DNA of 64,000 nt from Onchocerca lupi (GCA_028564675.1 JAOVVO010000270.1:34216-98215), one strand, 5' to 3'. Counted from the first letter of the stretch, positions 13,162-26,732 are shown. Translations and numbers: made by a program. Notes: a model not told the origin generated them from the letters alone.

Positions 13162-16100
13162 TAATTGAACAAACAATTTTAACTAGTTATTAGATACATT
13201 TCTAAAATTGATTTGTGATAATGATGATAAGATGCTCTATAATTCAAAATTTTTGAGATTTAAAAAATAATTAACATTTTTTTTCTTTGTTTTTTTGAAA
13301 TTAACTGCAATAAATTCTTAGATTTCAAAATGAATAATTATTCAAATAATTCAAATTTAAAGTTTCTTATTTCAAAATTAATGAAAAAAAAAAAAAAAAA
13401 GGATGATGATTCATCATAGCTGTTAGATGAAACTTTTTGTTCATCAATTATCATCATTTTAATATGAACGGTATTTTTCTTTTTCGCAAACTTTAAAAGA
13501 TTCAAATTCTACAAATTTCGAGATTGATCATTTATTGATGATTATTATTTCTCAATTTATGGATCAATGATAAGAAGAAAGATGAGAAAGTGGAAGAGAA
13601 GAAAAGAAAGAAACGGAAAAAGTAAAAGATAAAAAAAAAAAAATGAAAGTTAGGAATATTTGTTGAAGGAAATAATCTCGAGATTACTTTAATAACCTAA
13701 AAAGGATTATTTTCTCGAAATCCGAACTAAATATGCATATCCCAAAGGAATGTTTCAATTGAAATGAAATTGTCACATAATCGATATTTAAAAAAGTTTG
13801 CAACGCAAATATAGCATTTTTGAGAAATTCAAATTTTTCGAATAAATCAATAAATCGATTTGAAATTTATTTTATATAATAAAAATTACTGAAAATAATA
13901 TGTATAATACATAAAATAAGAGAAAAAATTATGCATTCATCATAGAATATTCTATTCTAATTAATATTTATAGAAATGATTAAATATGCCATAATTTGAT
14001 GTTTTTTTTTTTTAATTTATCAAAAATTTTATCAAAACTAATGAATCAAATAATTGATAATTATCAATGTAGACAAGATGGAATAATTTAATAACTTAAA
14101 TTTTTTTTTCATTTTGTTTTATCTTCTTGAATTATAAGATCAAAAAATGATGCATTAAATAATACATAAATTTATAACTTATTATTGCCAGAAAATATTA
14201 TTAGATCAAATTATAAATATTATGATTAAGAAATGTTATAGATTAAATTATGTCCATTATCAGTCATGAGAAAATTATCATAGATTAGATATCTGAGAAA
14301 TGTTACTTTTGCTCACATTATTATCAGAAAAATATGGCAATATTTAAATTTAATCAATAATTCAATTTCATTTTTATTAAGTCACACAATTTCATTTATA
14401 ATAAGTCATTTTCTTTCTTTTCAAGTTTTTTTTTTCCCATTTTTTTAAAGTTTCTGAAGTTTTTTTTTTTTTTGATTTTTTTTTTAGAAACTTTATTGAA
14501 TGCTAAATGATCAGAATGTTTAGGGTTTGATAAGATTGACAAAAACAAATAGGTGAATGAATCATTTCCAGTTTTACATATTTCTTCATCGGTTTTTCAT
14601 CTGTTAAAACCGGTTTGTGAGAAATAGTCATTGCACACTGTCCTAGATGCAGGCTGATTTGCGCGTGCAGCAATGCAGGTCGAGTTGCGGGGAAAATTGC
14701 GAGATGAAGATAAGGAATTGGAAGATAGCAGATATTAGAAGTGGATATTTTTGCTGTTGTGGGAGATTATTTGAAAGGTTATAATTCATCGAGATGATTT
14801 TTATGAGAGCTAATTAGCATATTTGATAATATTTTGTTTCTGTTTTTCAAATATTTCAATTTTTATGGAATTAATAATTCCTTCAAAATTTTTCTCATTA
14901 TTTGTTATTTTTTCTTTTTTTCTCATTGCAAATTTGTCAAATCCTTATTAAGAATTGTATTTTATCTCTTATCAAGCTACGAATAGATGATAATTTGACG
15001 AAGAGCTGACAATTTAACTTATGCGACAACTAGATGATAATTTGATTTAATACTTTTTCATATCATTCATATAAAACTTGTGTTCATTTTACAATTGATT
15101 ATTTCTGATTATTTATATATTTCATGTTCTAGGTTATAATATGTCTTTATATATATTTCATTTTCACTTAGATATTAGATATCCATTATTGATTTTGTTA
15201 TTACCAAAGATTTCCTTCTCTTTTTTTTTTCGCACTTCTATACATTTCATTTATTGTACATGTATATATCGATGTTCGCTGACGTGAATAATCAAATGGC
15301 GACTGTTGATTTAGTTTATGGCAAACAGTTTGCAATGTTTGTGTAAACAATTCATTTTAACATGCTTATATATTTAGCATAAAGTTTATAGATTTTAATT
15401 TATCTGATATATTAAATAATTTTTGTTTTCGTAATTAGAAAATAATTATATTTTGATGAAAATAATTACGCAATTATTGGTTGTAATATTTTTATTCCTT
15501 CCTTCTTTTTATTCTTCCTGTATTTGACGTTATCCGAATTACTTCAACCATTTTGATTGCTATGATTTTGATGTGATTTTGCATTATTAACTTTTAGTTT
15601 TCTGTGTAAATACTCAAATTTTCAGGCATCATTATATAAGCGCTATAATTCAATTAATGTTCTTCATCTTTTTTACACATATATATTTCATCGATTATTG
15701 CTTTCTATACAATTATTCTATATTGCTAGCAGAACTCTATTTTCTATCATAAATTGGAAAAATGCTTGTAAAAGTGCATATACATTCACATATTGCTATT
15801 ACTTTCTTTTTTTTTTTTTTTGTTTGTGGAAGTAGGAAAGGATTTATCGATTCTTTACCAAAAAGATTACATATTAGGGTGTGAGGTTTGTAAGGATTTG
15901 TTGATGTGCAGATGAGTAGTGTATGTATATATGCATGCATATATCCATAGATGTATATGTTTGTGTGGTGTGTTTGCTTTGCTTGTTGTTATTGAAGTTA
16001 GGAAAAAGTAGGAATTCTAGAAAACATCCTAGTTAGCTGTAATGTTTTTTCAGTTATTTACATTGCCAGAAATGTAAACTTTTTTTTTTTCTCTTTTTGC

Positions 16101-16219
16101 TTATCAAAGTTAATATTTTCGATATTTTCGAGAAAGAACAGATCAGTTTGAAGCGAGAATTTCTAGCAAGCAATTTTTTGAATTGGTTAAATGACGCAGG
16201 GATGTGTAAATGTTTTCTT

Positions 16220-16250
<31 letters not shown>

Positions 16251-16338
16251 GTCGATCAACCAATAATCGAGAGAGGTAAAAAATAATAAAGATGATCATT
16301 TATTAGTCGAATTAAACTACCTTGCATATAATTGAAAT

Positions 16339-16345
<7 letters not shown>
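13162..16345. other. Non-coding stretch with one GC-richer island
   Basis: Mostly AT-rich with purine-rich sequence near 13560-13650. A GC-richer island at about 14620-14720 stands out from the surroundings and contains open frames on both strands, none of which I can tie to a gene (see findings). Short open frames near 15250-15345 are likewise unassigned. Confidence 0.4.

Positions 16346-16371
<26 letters not shown>
16346..16371. repeat. (TA)n microsatellite
   Basis: About 13 AT/TA dinucleotide units, just downstream of the small minus-strand gene candidate. Confidence 0.9.
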
Positions 16372-16439
16372 GAATTATCCCACCCAGCGCTATTTTCGCT
16401 TTGTTTTTCATCGATATTTTTTGATTTGCAATCTAATAT

Positions 16440-16663
16440 TTATGAATCTGATGAAAGTTCTAAGCTATCGTTTCTACCGATATGATCCTTACATTTATCG
16501 ATTTTCATTCTAATGTCTGCACTTTCAATATTCATTGTAATACCAATTTTCGTATGAACGTCATTTAATTCTGCTGAAATGTTGATTATCTCACAACAAT
16601 AAGTTAGATTTTTTACTTGAATCATTCTCCTTCTCTGTTTTCCATTTAAAACTTACGGTACAT
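16440..16663 (-). CDS. Tiny two-exon coiled-coil protein candidate
   Basis: Minus-strand model: exon 16663-16657 (ATG TAC C), perfect donor GTAAGT, 83-nt intron, acceptor ACATTTCAG, then exon 16573-16440. The product is 46 aa. It is rich in charged residues with hydrophobics spaced like a short amphipathic helix (ELNDVHTKIG...MNIESADIRMKI). A CTTACAG acceptor 6 nt before the ATG would allow trans-splicing. An unspliced alternative opens at 16625 and gives 61 aa with the same tail. An alternative donor (AAT-GTAAGG) inside the last exon could extend the gene further. It lies head-to-head with dyn-1, 333 bp apart. Family not recognised; small subunits of adaptor-type complexes can look like this, but that is a guess. 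Confidence 0.4.
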
Positions 16664-16978
16664 TTTATGCTGTAAGTTGCTTGCTTTTTAATTTTTGAAA
16701 AAACTTTGGATTGACGCTTTGATGTTGACACTTTTTCGAAAAAAGTGTCGTTGTTTCATGTTTATATTAAAAGAATTTTCGAAAACTTTCTATTACAAAT
16801 ATTTCAGGCATTGAAATTTTGTACATAAACAGATACATTTAATTCATTTTATGTACAAGCTCTTGCGATATTAACTGATTGAAATTTTTATTCTGACAAA
16901 TCGCTTTGGCAGCGAAACGCAAATTTGTTCGAAGTTGCCATTCTTCATTCTGACTTTTATAGTGTGGTGATAGTTATT

Positions 16979-16981
16979 TAG
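16979..16981 (+). promoter_or_regulatory. dyn-1: Candidate trans-splice acceptor of dyn-1
   Basis: TTATTTAG precedes the dyn-1 ATG by 15 nt and has no obvious upstream partner donor, consistent with spliced-leader addition. Confidence 0.4.
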
Positions 16982-16996
16982 TAAAAGAACGTGAAA

Positions 16997-19900
16997 ATGT
17001 CGTGGGCTAATACGGGCATGCAAGCCCTGATACCGATTATCAATAGATTACAGGTTTATTCTTATTATTTGAAATTTTGCAATTACTTTTTGAATTGCTA
17101 ACCAAATTATTTGATTGAATCAATGCTCCGATTATCACATTGCATCCAGAGATGATTAATACTAGAACTATATCTTGTTTCAGGATGCGTTCGCTCAGCT
17201 AGGAACATCGCTAAACTTTGATCTTCCTCAAATAGCAGTGGTAGGAGGACAAAGCGCAGGCAAATCATCTGTACTTGAGAATTTTGTTGGAAAGTGAGCT
17301 TTTTTTTTTCTTTTATTTTTTTTTTTTTTTTTTGGAACAATTTAAAGAATTTTCTTGAATTTTTTAATATCACTAGAGGAATCTTACTGGATTTATCTTC
17401 GGTTCCAGGGATTTTCTTCCTCGTGGATCAGGTATTGTTACTCGCAGACCACTAATTTTGCAGTTGGTACACGATCAACATGTAGGTAAGTAGCAGTTTA
17501 AAAAAAGAATGAATTGATTCGTATTTCATAGTATGTAACTGTCGGATTGATAAAATGAGGCATTGAAAACATTTAGCGCTCTAACTTGTTCATTTTTGAT
17601 TTTGATTATGCGATCATAAAACGTGCACTGACCATGTAGTCGATTATAAACAAGTATGAAATTTATTTATTTATAGAATATGGCGAGTTTTTGCACAAAA
17701 GAGGACAAAAATTCACTGATTTCGACATGATTAGAAAAGAAATTGAAGATGAAACAGATCGTATAACGGGTCAGAATAAAGGCATTTCACCGATTCCAAT
17801 CAATTTGCGAGTTTTTAGTCCGAATGGTATTTTGTTTAATATATCTCATAATACATTATTTGTTTCTAACTCGTTTGTATGATATTTTGGGCAATTCTGA
17901 TGAACGTTTTTGACTTATGCTGAAGCGAAGGACGCAAGCAGCATTTAATTTTTAATTTTTCGTTTGCATCTAATTTCGCCCTCCATTTTATTATTATTTT
18001 ACGATAACTTCTGCTTCCTGTTTTTAATATTCTATAGAACATACATGAGAGTGAAAAAATAATTTCATGTCTTTTAGATTTTCTCTCTTGCGATAGTTTA
18101 GAACTCCCCATCTTTCGGATTTCTTAAAAATAAAATCACTAAGCTAGAAATTTCAGGAGTTTAGCTTATTTGAGTATGATTGCAAATGCTTGTTAAAAAT
18201 GGTATTGAAAGAAGTAACTATCTGCATAGTAATGGAAAATGAATAGGCTTAGTGTTAAGAAGCTTTCAATCTTCAGTATTCGGGATTCATGAGAAATTGG
18301 TAATAATTGGTTTATGGACAGAAAACTGAAAAAGAAATTAGATATGTATTTAAAAGATATGTGTCCAGAATGAAATTCTATCTAAAAATAAAGTAAGACA
18401 AAGAGAAAAAAGAACTTATTACTTCCATAGAGCAGTTCAAAAATCCTTATCTACCTAAGTTATCAGGGGCAGAAAAGTAAACAGGAATAGATAATTCTTT
18501 TGCGAAACAGTGAATCAGAATTCTGATATTTCTATAAATATTTTCATGAAACTTTCTTCTAGCAATGTCTTTTCCAATAAAAAAGAAAAAAGAAAAAATC
18601 TTGATTTTTCTGTAAAACAATATAAATTTATCATTACTTTAATAGAGGCGTAGTCATAGTTGTTTTTAATAGATGACTATATTTCATTAAATTTAAAAGC
18701 CAGAAAAAGTTTTCCAAGAATGATTTTGCTAAATTCTTTGCACTTAAAACATCAAAAAAGAATAAAACGGTCGGAAATGTCCATTTTTTGAGAGCTTTTA
18801 ATGTCTAAGGATAATCTAGTACTATAGATCCCCTCTTCTTCATTGGATGAAACAGTCCTCATACAATATTTTGATGAAATCATTGTCACTATCATTGATC
18901 AATTCAGAAGTGATATTTTAATTGCAAAAAGCTAGTAAATTATATTTTCAATTTTGAATTCCAGTATTAAATTTGACTCTTATCGATTTGCCGGGCTTAA
19001 CAAAAGTACCAGTTGGTGATCAGCCTGCAGATATCGAGCATCAGATACGAGAAATGCTGTTAACTTATATTTCACGTGAAACGTGCCTCATTTTGGCAGT
19101 TACTCCAGCAAATAGTGATCTTGCTACATCCGATGCACTTAAACTTGCGCGGGAGGTTAGTTCGGCTGTATTTTTTTTTTTTTTTTTTTTTGCATCTAAG
19201 CCGGAAAAAAAAAAAACCCTAAAAATTTCGAGTTTTTTCAGAATTACTTCATAGCAGTAGATTTTTTTTTTTTTTTTTTTTTTTTTTTGTCTTTCAAACT
19301 GTTTTCATTTATTAAGAAATCATGATTGCAGGTTGATCCACAAGGATTACGAACTATCGGAGTTTTAACAAAACTGGATTTAATGGATGAAGGTACTGAT
19401 GCTCGTGACATTTTGGAAAATCGTTTGTTTCCACTTCGCAGGGGTAAGTTTTCTCCTTTTTTCCTTTTTCTTTTTTTTGATATAGTTGCTAATATAGATG
19501 ATTTCATGTAAAAAATTCTAACAGTTGCTATAGCGCATCACTAATTATTTTTCCAGTTGCTACAGCCATCGCTAAATTAATTTCAGTTGTTACAACGCAT
19601 CACTAATTATTTTCCTGTTCTGTGGAAATTCTGAAATACTCTTACTCCGCTTAATGTTTTAATATAAATAAATTTTGAATTTGGAATAAAGGGAATGCAT
19701 TAACTGTGAGGTTTCGTTACTTTTTGTTTCCAAATTTAAAATTTGCATTTTTTTAAAAATCCGAAAGGAATCATCTTTTTCAATTAACAAAATATATCGT
19801 AATTTAGGTTATATTGGAGTTGTAAATCGAGGTCAGAAAGATATTGTTGGCAAAAAAGATATTAGAGCAGCACTTGATGCCGAACGCAAATTCTTCATAT

Positions 19901-22900
19901 CACATCCATCATATCGGTAAATATTTTAACGTTTATCCATTTCTTTTAATGTTATATTTCCAAAGTTATATTTACAAACTTCTAGTTGAAATTATACCGA
20001 AACTATCAATATTGTGTTAGTTTAATAATAAGATTGTTTTTAACAGACATCTGGCAGATCGTTTGGGAACACCCTATTTGCAAAGGACATTAAATCAGCA
20101 ACTGACAAATCATATCAAAGATACCTTACCGGCGTTGAGAGATTCTCTGCAAAAAAAGCTGTATGCATTGGAAAAGGATGTTAATGAATATAAAAATTTC
20201 CAGCCAAATGATCCGTCCAGAAAGACGAAAGCTCTTATGCAGTATGTATTTTTTCTGCTTTTATTTTTCTCGAATAATAAGACAAATAGGGTAAATGAAG
20301 GGCTTTTTAGTAATGCCGATCTGTGATTTAGTGATTTAGATCTGTTAAGCGGAATTTTTTCGAAAGAGAATTTCTGTAAGTTATTGGAAACTTTTGTAGA
20401 CATGATTCACAAATCATTTGCGCAATTAGGGATCGCTATAATTGCAAAAGGCATTGTATTATTTATGCTGCAACATATTGAAGAGCAAAAATAGCAAGGC
20501 CGCCTTTTTTTACCCATTCAAATTTTTGTAGGTATAAATGTACAATATTGATGTTCTTGTTTTTTATTTCCTAGAAAAAACTAAAATTATTATTAGAATG
20601 GTACAAACTTTTACAACCGATATCGAGCGATCAGTTGAAGGGTCATCATCAAAGGCCGTAAGTACAAATGAATTGTCAGGAGGTGCACGAATTAATCGAA
20701 TTTTTCACGAACGATTTCCATTCGAGATTGTGAAAATGGAGATCGATGAAAAGGTTTAATTTTTCAAATTATTGTCATTTTTGTTAATTGAATAAGATTA
20801 TGTGCACCTGAAATTAGCCTAAGCTTAATATTTCGTCTCAGTTTTTAAACTAAGATTTTGCAAGAGCTTGGCTTTATAATATTAAGCTCATACTTTTCTA
20901 TTTCCTATTGATAGAAATGTAAATTTTTATATATTTCAAAAAGGATTTCGTTTCATTTTATCTAGTCTAATCAGGTTTTCAGTTTACTTATTACCCTATT
21001 ACACGATAGTATACGCTTGCAGTACGTCCACCGTATAAGCATAGTATTTTCTAGACATAATTTTTTCTTTTTTCTACATATATAAAAAGTGAAGTGTAAG
21101 CATACAACACAACATTGGCTTCTGATTCCTTTCTGTTTGCATAGATCTAATTTTATAGGAAATGAGAAGGGAAATACAAATTGCTATACGTAACATCCAT
21201 GGTATCCGAGTTGGTCTTTTCACTCCCGATATGGCATTTGAAGCTATAGTAAAGAAACAGATCGAGCGTCTAAAAGAACCATCATTAAAATGTGTTGATT
21301 TAGTTGTTAATGAATTGGCTGCTGTTGTGCGACAGTGTGCTGAATGTGTAAGTTATTCTATTTTTATTGTTTACTTAACTTTAAGTTTTATTTTGCAGTT
21401 TTTATGATTGAAAATTGAAATTCTTTTTAATATTTCATTCTTCTCATGGCTCATTTAGGACAAATAGAGTTAGCTATAAGCTTGTAAGGTTAGAATGATG
21501 TAATGACAGCAATTAGTAATTTTAACAGATAGGAAGGTTTTCTTTTTTAAATAGTTTTATGTTCCAGGTTGCGCGCTATCCAAGATTACGCGATGAAATT
21601 GAACGAATTGTAACGACAAATATGAGAGAAAAAGAACAGTCTGCAAAATATCACATATCTATGCTCGTTGATTACGAGCTTGCTTATATGAATACTAATC
21701 ATGAGGATTTCATCGGGTTTTCAAAGCAAGTTTTCATTTGTGATAATTGATTTTCAGTCCTTGTTTTATTCTTAACAATATGCAAATTGCTGATTGTTTA
21801 TAAAGAAGATCTCGTTATTGGGCAATCATTATAATGTGCCTTCATAATGGGGTTATACTACTTTTGAATTTATGGTAGTTAAGTTTATATGTAAAAATTC
21901 ATTTCGCGGTATTATCCGTGACCGTAATCTGTTCGGAGGATTTTATTTGACGCAACCACTATATCTCGAATCGTGTTTGCGTTATTCTGATCGATAACGA
22001 CAGTATACAAAGTTTATATTTCAAAATATTATTTTTCTTAGAAATCGTGCGTAACAGTTTTTGATTTTGTAGCGAGGAAGCAAAGGCATCGTCGACTTCA
22101 CAAAAGAAAAATCTAGGTAATCAGGTGATAAGGAAAGGCTGGTTATCAGTGCACAATATATCGTTTGTACGTGGTTCAAAAAATTGTTGGTTTGTACTCA
22201 CATCTGATAGCTTATCATGGTATAAGGATGACGAGGTATTTATTTTTATCTCTTTATGTTCTCATTGGTTTCATATTTTCAATTTTCATCTACAGCTTTA
22301 TGTAATTTTTTTTCATCTGTTTGTTAATTTGTTTGACCAAATCTATTTTCCTGCACGACATAACAAAAATAGATGATTTTTTTTTTTTAAATGGTCATTG
22401 TGTAATTATTCAGTACAGTTTTTTGTGGACTTTGATTTACTTTAGGCCAGAAATGTTTCTCTGTTGGTCTGTTAAAAGCATTTCGCATCATGAACTTTAA
22501 GTTAACAAACAAGATTATCTTTGTTGCTAATTGCTTAAATTTTTTTTAATTTGAAGCTTTCATTTTTCAAACTTCGGTATATTTATTAGTATCCTAAGAT
22601 AGAGATATATTATCCAGCTAATTTTGGCTAATGATATTTTTTTTTTCTTAAACTTTAAAGCCATCCAACTATAGGAGAAGGAAAAAAAATATATGCTACC
22701 ATTGGATGGAATAAAACTGCGAGATCTCGAAGCTGGTTTTATGTCAAAGCAGCACAAATTCGCTCTATTCTATCCCGACGGAAAGTAAGTTTTTTGTCTC
22801 TTTTTTTGGCATTTGAAATAATTTATAATTGCAAAGCTAAAGAAAGAAAAAACGCTAAATAACTAACAAAATTGTTGATTGGAAAATCCAGTTCAAGCAT

Positions 22901-25900
22901 TATATTATGTCTGCTTTTTGCTTTTTTGTGCATTTTTACTATTGCTATGCTTTTACGAAAATTATTCGTGGTTGTTTGCCTGTTGTATTAGGCATTCTTT
23001 GATAATAATCCGAAGTTTTTAAAAAAAAATTTTTTTAGAAAACGTAATGAATTTTCTTTCCGTTTTTCATTTCTCTTTTTCAATGATTTTCTTAATTTCA
23101 GCACGTAAGCAATTTAATTATTTTGCTGGAAAATTGATATGGCCTGACGGAGGGATGCTTATTGAATTTATACGACTAAATATTTTTCTCAAATTTGTAA
23201 TCCAAGGTTTGAGATATTGGGCTGGTGTTGTTGTTTCGAGGGAAAAAGAAAGTTATATCTGCGGTTTTGAAATGATAAAGAATGATATGACTATTGTATT
23301 TTGTTAGAAGTTTCATTTCTGCAGATGGATCATTTTGAGGATATATGAAAACAAATCAGGAATTTCCAGAAAAAACATCTCCAGCCCATTTCTACTGATT
23401 AATATTTGCATACTTTTTTCTTTAATTTCTACTAACACGAAATATTTTATATTTTTTTTGCAGAAGGTAATTATAGCAACATAATATTTCAGTAACTTTT
23501 CCTTTTGAAATTGAAATGTTGTAAATTAGTTTATCTAAAAGTTAGTGGTGAATCGTGTATGGAAGAAGGAAATATGTGTATGTTCGATATTCGTTCAGTC
23601 AACTAACCCAATTTTCACAAAACTAGGGCCTTCAATTTTAAATGCTTTCGTTTTAGTTACTGAAAAATTTTAGCATGCTATTTGTGGTATAGTGAAATGT
23701 GATTATATAAAATTTCGGCCTCTCATATGATATAATATGTACTCACAGTTGACTCAACTCGTTATGGCTGTAGAAATATAAATAAAAATGCGAGAAATGA
23801 GGACGGAATAGTTCTTACCATTAATTGGTAATTGAGATTATTAATTCTAGTGAATAAGAGCGAGGAACGGAAGGTTGTAATACTATGAGCAGAAAAACTT
23901 ACAAGTTACACCTCAAAAATATTAGAAGTATTGGAGAATACTCACTTATGGATATTTGAACTGAAAAAATAGCTCTAAAATTGATATTTGCGATCGATAT
24001 TCTGTCGAAAGAAAGTAAAAGGTCTAGTGAATGTTGTTAAGTAAATGAATATAAAAGTATCAGGTGTTATTTCCCGTTATTTGACGCTGTAGTTTCTTTT
24101 TTTGTTTTTTGATGTTTTAGAGGATTGACCGATATATAAGCACTGTTTGCTTTGAGAATGAAATGAATTCTACTAACCGCATGAATTCTATGCATGTACA
24201 TAGTTCATCATATGGAGGTAGGATGATACAAATTATGCTGTATTTTTCAGGAATATCTATAAGGATTATAAACAATTAGAATTGAGTGCTAGCAATTTGG
24301 ATGAAGTAGATGCCTGGAAAGCATCATTTCTTCGTGCTGGTGTTTATCCGGAGAAGGAGAAACCAGCCGAGGATGGTGAGGTAAAATTTTCAGTTTTCAA
24401 ATTTTACTTCAAATTTCACGCCATATTAATAATCCAATTTTTTTTTCTACTTAAAATCCACTTAAGTTTTCTATACTTTCTTAAATAAAGAATATTTTTT
24501 TGACAGGCACTTTCGGAAATTGAAGAAACATCAGTGGATCCACAGCTTGAACGTCAAGTGGAAACAATTCGTAATTTGGTTGATTCTTACATGCGGATTG
24601 TAACAAAGACAATTCGGGATCTCGTACCGAAAGCAATTATGTTTCTTATTGTTAATAAAGTAAGGTCGTCTGGTGTTTAAAGTTTCTTCTTGCAAAATCG
24701 ACTTCACTTATACTGATGTAAAAATAAGAATGGTTATTGAATAGAAGCAGTGTCGAAAATCTTCTTTCATTGCCACAATTCAGTTGAAATCAAGCATTAC
24801 ATTGCTGATCGTGCGCACATATGTAGAAGCACATAAACTGAAAAAAAAAAAAGAAAAAAAGAAAATTCAAGCATATTTCTAATCGCTTGTTTTCCAATTC
24901 GAGAATTACTTTTCAGGTTAGTGAATTTTTGCGCGATGGTGACCTTTTGGCTAATCTCTATCAACTTGGTGATACAGTCAGTTTTTTCCTAGTTCTTTCT
25001 AAATAAGATAACAAAGTCAATAGAATGTTTCGTTCTTCTTTATGATTGATTAAAATAAAGCTCATTTTTAACGAGTCTATCTTCCTTCCTTCTGTGATTA
25101 TTATTTTTACATGATGTTACATGGTAACTAGTGGAATTCTTGTCAGGATTCGCTGATGGAAGAAAGCCAATTCGAAGCGCAGAAACGAGAGGAAATGTTT
25201 CGAATGTATCATGCTTGCAAGGAAGCGTTAAAAATTATTGGTGAAGTGAATATGTCTACAATGTCTACTGATGCACCTCCTGCAGTGTCGAGTGATTGGT
25301 TAAGGTAACTATTTTGGAGAAAATTATTTTTGTTAAACTAAGTCTTATAAAGAAAACTCCGACTTTAGTGGGCATCACTTGGGTTTAGTGGGGAAATCTC
25401 TTTCTATTTATAACATCTAATAAACCCCATTTTTTACTCAGAAATAGATATCACTGCTTCAAATCGTAGAAAAAAGATTTCCGACTTCAGATCCAATGGA
25501 CCGTCACCGGTACCGCGACCTGGAATGGGTGGTGGATTAGCTGCACAGCGTCCAGCTCCAATGCCACCACGACCGACGGGGAATATGCAGAACGCTTCAC
25601 TTGCGAATAGACCACTACCTGGACCACCGGGTGGCCTTCCCGCTCCGATACTACCTACGTAAGTGAATTAATGTATTTATGTATTACAGTTATAGCATAA
25701 GTCACTTTTAATGAATGTTTCGCATTAGCTTCTCAAAATTTTGGAATCTGATTCTATTTTGTTTCTTTATCAAATGTTAAGTAACACATTTTGGTCCCAT
25801 TCATGAAAAATATGGAGAAACATCCTGTACTATGTGATAGATTACAAGATGCTTTTTTATAATTGATAATTAATAGTCATAGAAAATTTGAGAAACTAAT

Positions 25901-26732
25901 ATTCTGTGGCTGTTATATTTGCTTAGCACTAATTTCTCATAAAAAATATAAATTATGGAATCATTTAGGCGTCCAAAATAATTCACCGAAGGGTAAATGA
26001 TTGGCGTTTTTTTAATCAGTATTGTAGTAAAGAATTATTATGCATGTTCAGTTATTAATCCAACATCATAATAGCATTGCTGTTTATAATACAACATAGT
26101 AGTTGTGATTATTATAATAATAGTAGCTAGTCGCTTTTTCACTACCGAAGCATATTTCTCGAAGTTGATCGTTTGTTTGCTAATATCCTGCATGAAATTG
26201 TAGAAAACTGTTTATTTAATTTTCTTTTTACATTATTCTAGAGAAATAAAAACGGGTGAGTAATCTGAAGACATGGAATCTCTATGAAAAAACAGCGAAA
26301 TTGGTTGTCACTATATATGAAATTCTTAAATCTTCCAATATTCCTTAGATATAATTCCTTATATTTCCCGGTTAAAGCTATCTGACTAATTTCATATTAT
26401 TGAAAATTTAGTGAGCAAGTATTTTAACTGATGATTGCTATGACAGTTGATGTTGTGAATTTTATATCTTAATCATCCTAGTGCATGATTTGTGATATAG
26501 ATATTATGTGTCGTGTCGTTGGACAGAGTGATAAGGGTGGTTTGCAAATTATAGCATTTGATTTAAAATAGCAAACTGTGAAGTACACCATTTGATTTGC
26601 CTCAAATTTCTTCCTAAGCATCTTAATAAGCATTTATTTTGTTTCAGTCGAGTGCATAACAATTCAACGGTTCAAAACGGTATACCGCCAAGGATACCAG
26701 ATCGACCGCAAATACCTTCACGTCCCTATTAA
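16997..26732 (+). CDS. dyn-1: Dynamin, large GTPase of endocytosis
   Basis: Nineteen exons join in phase to 843 aa: 16997-17053, 17184-17293, 17409-17485, 17677-17826, 18965-19155, 19332-19443, 19808-19916, 20047-20241, 20597-20753, 21159-21347, 21568-21725, 22073-22235, 22675-22784, 24251-24380, 24507-24659, 24917-24976, 25147-25304, 25491-25658, 26648-26732. The GTPase domain shows G1 GGQSAGKSS (40-48), G3 DLPG (139-142) and G4 TKLD (208-211). Stalk/middle region, PH domain (about 520-627), GED (about 640-745) and a proline/arginine-rich tail (760-843, e.g. RPAPMPPRP) follow in the classical order. Family role: GTP-driven scission of clathrin-coated vesicles at the plasma membrane and in cytokinesis. 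The donor of exon 11 is GC, not GT. Length equals C. elegans DYN-1 within a few residues, so the gene looks intact. Confidence 0.97.
19523..19615. repeat. Three diverged ~30-bp tandem units in a dyn-1 intron
   Basis: Units starting AGTTGCTATAGCGCATCACT, AGTTGCTACAGCCATCGCT and AGTTGTTACAACGCATCACT begin at 19523, 19555 and 19585. Copies one and three are closest to each other. Confidence 0.75.

Noticed and set aside
17691..17882. Single-exon frame running past 17826
   Set aside because: It is dyn-1 exon 4 read through its donor; the last codons are intronic.
23047..23307. 86-codon frame in a dyn-1 intron
   Set aside because: Hydrophobic, no dynamin similarity, no phase-compatible splice pair; treated as intronic noise.
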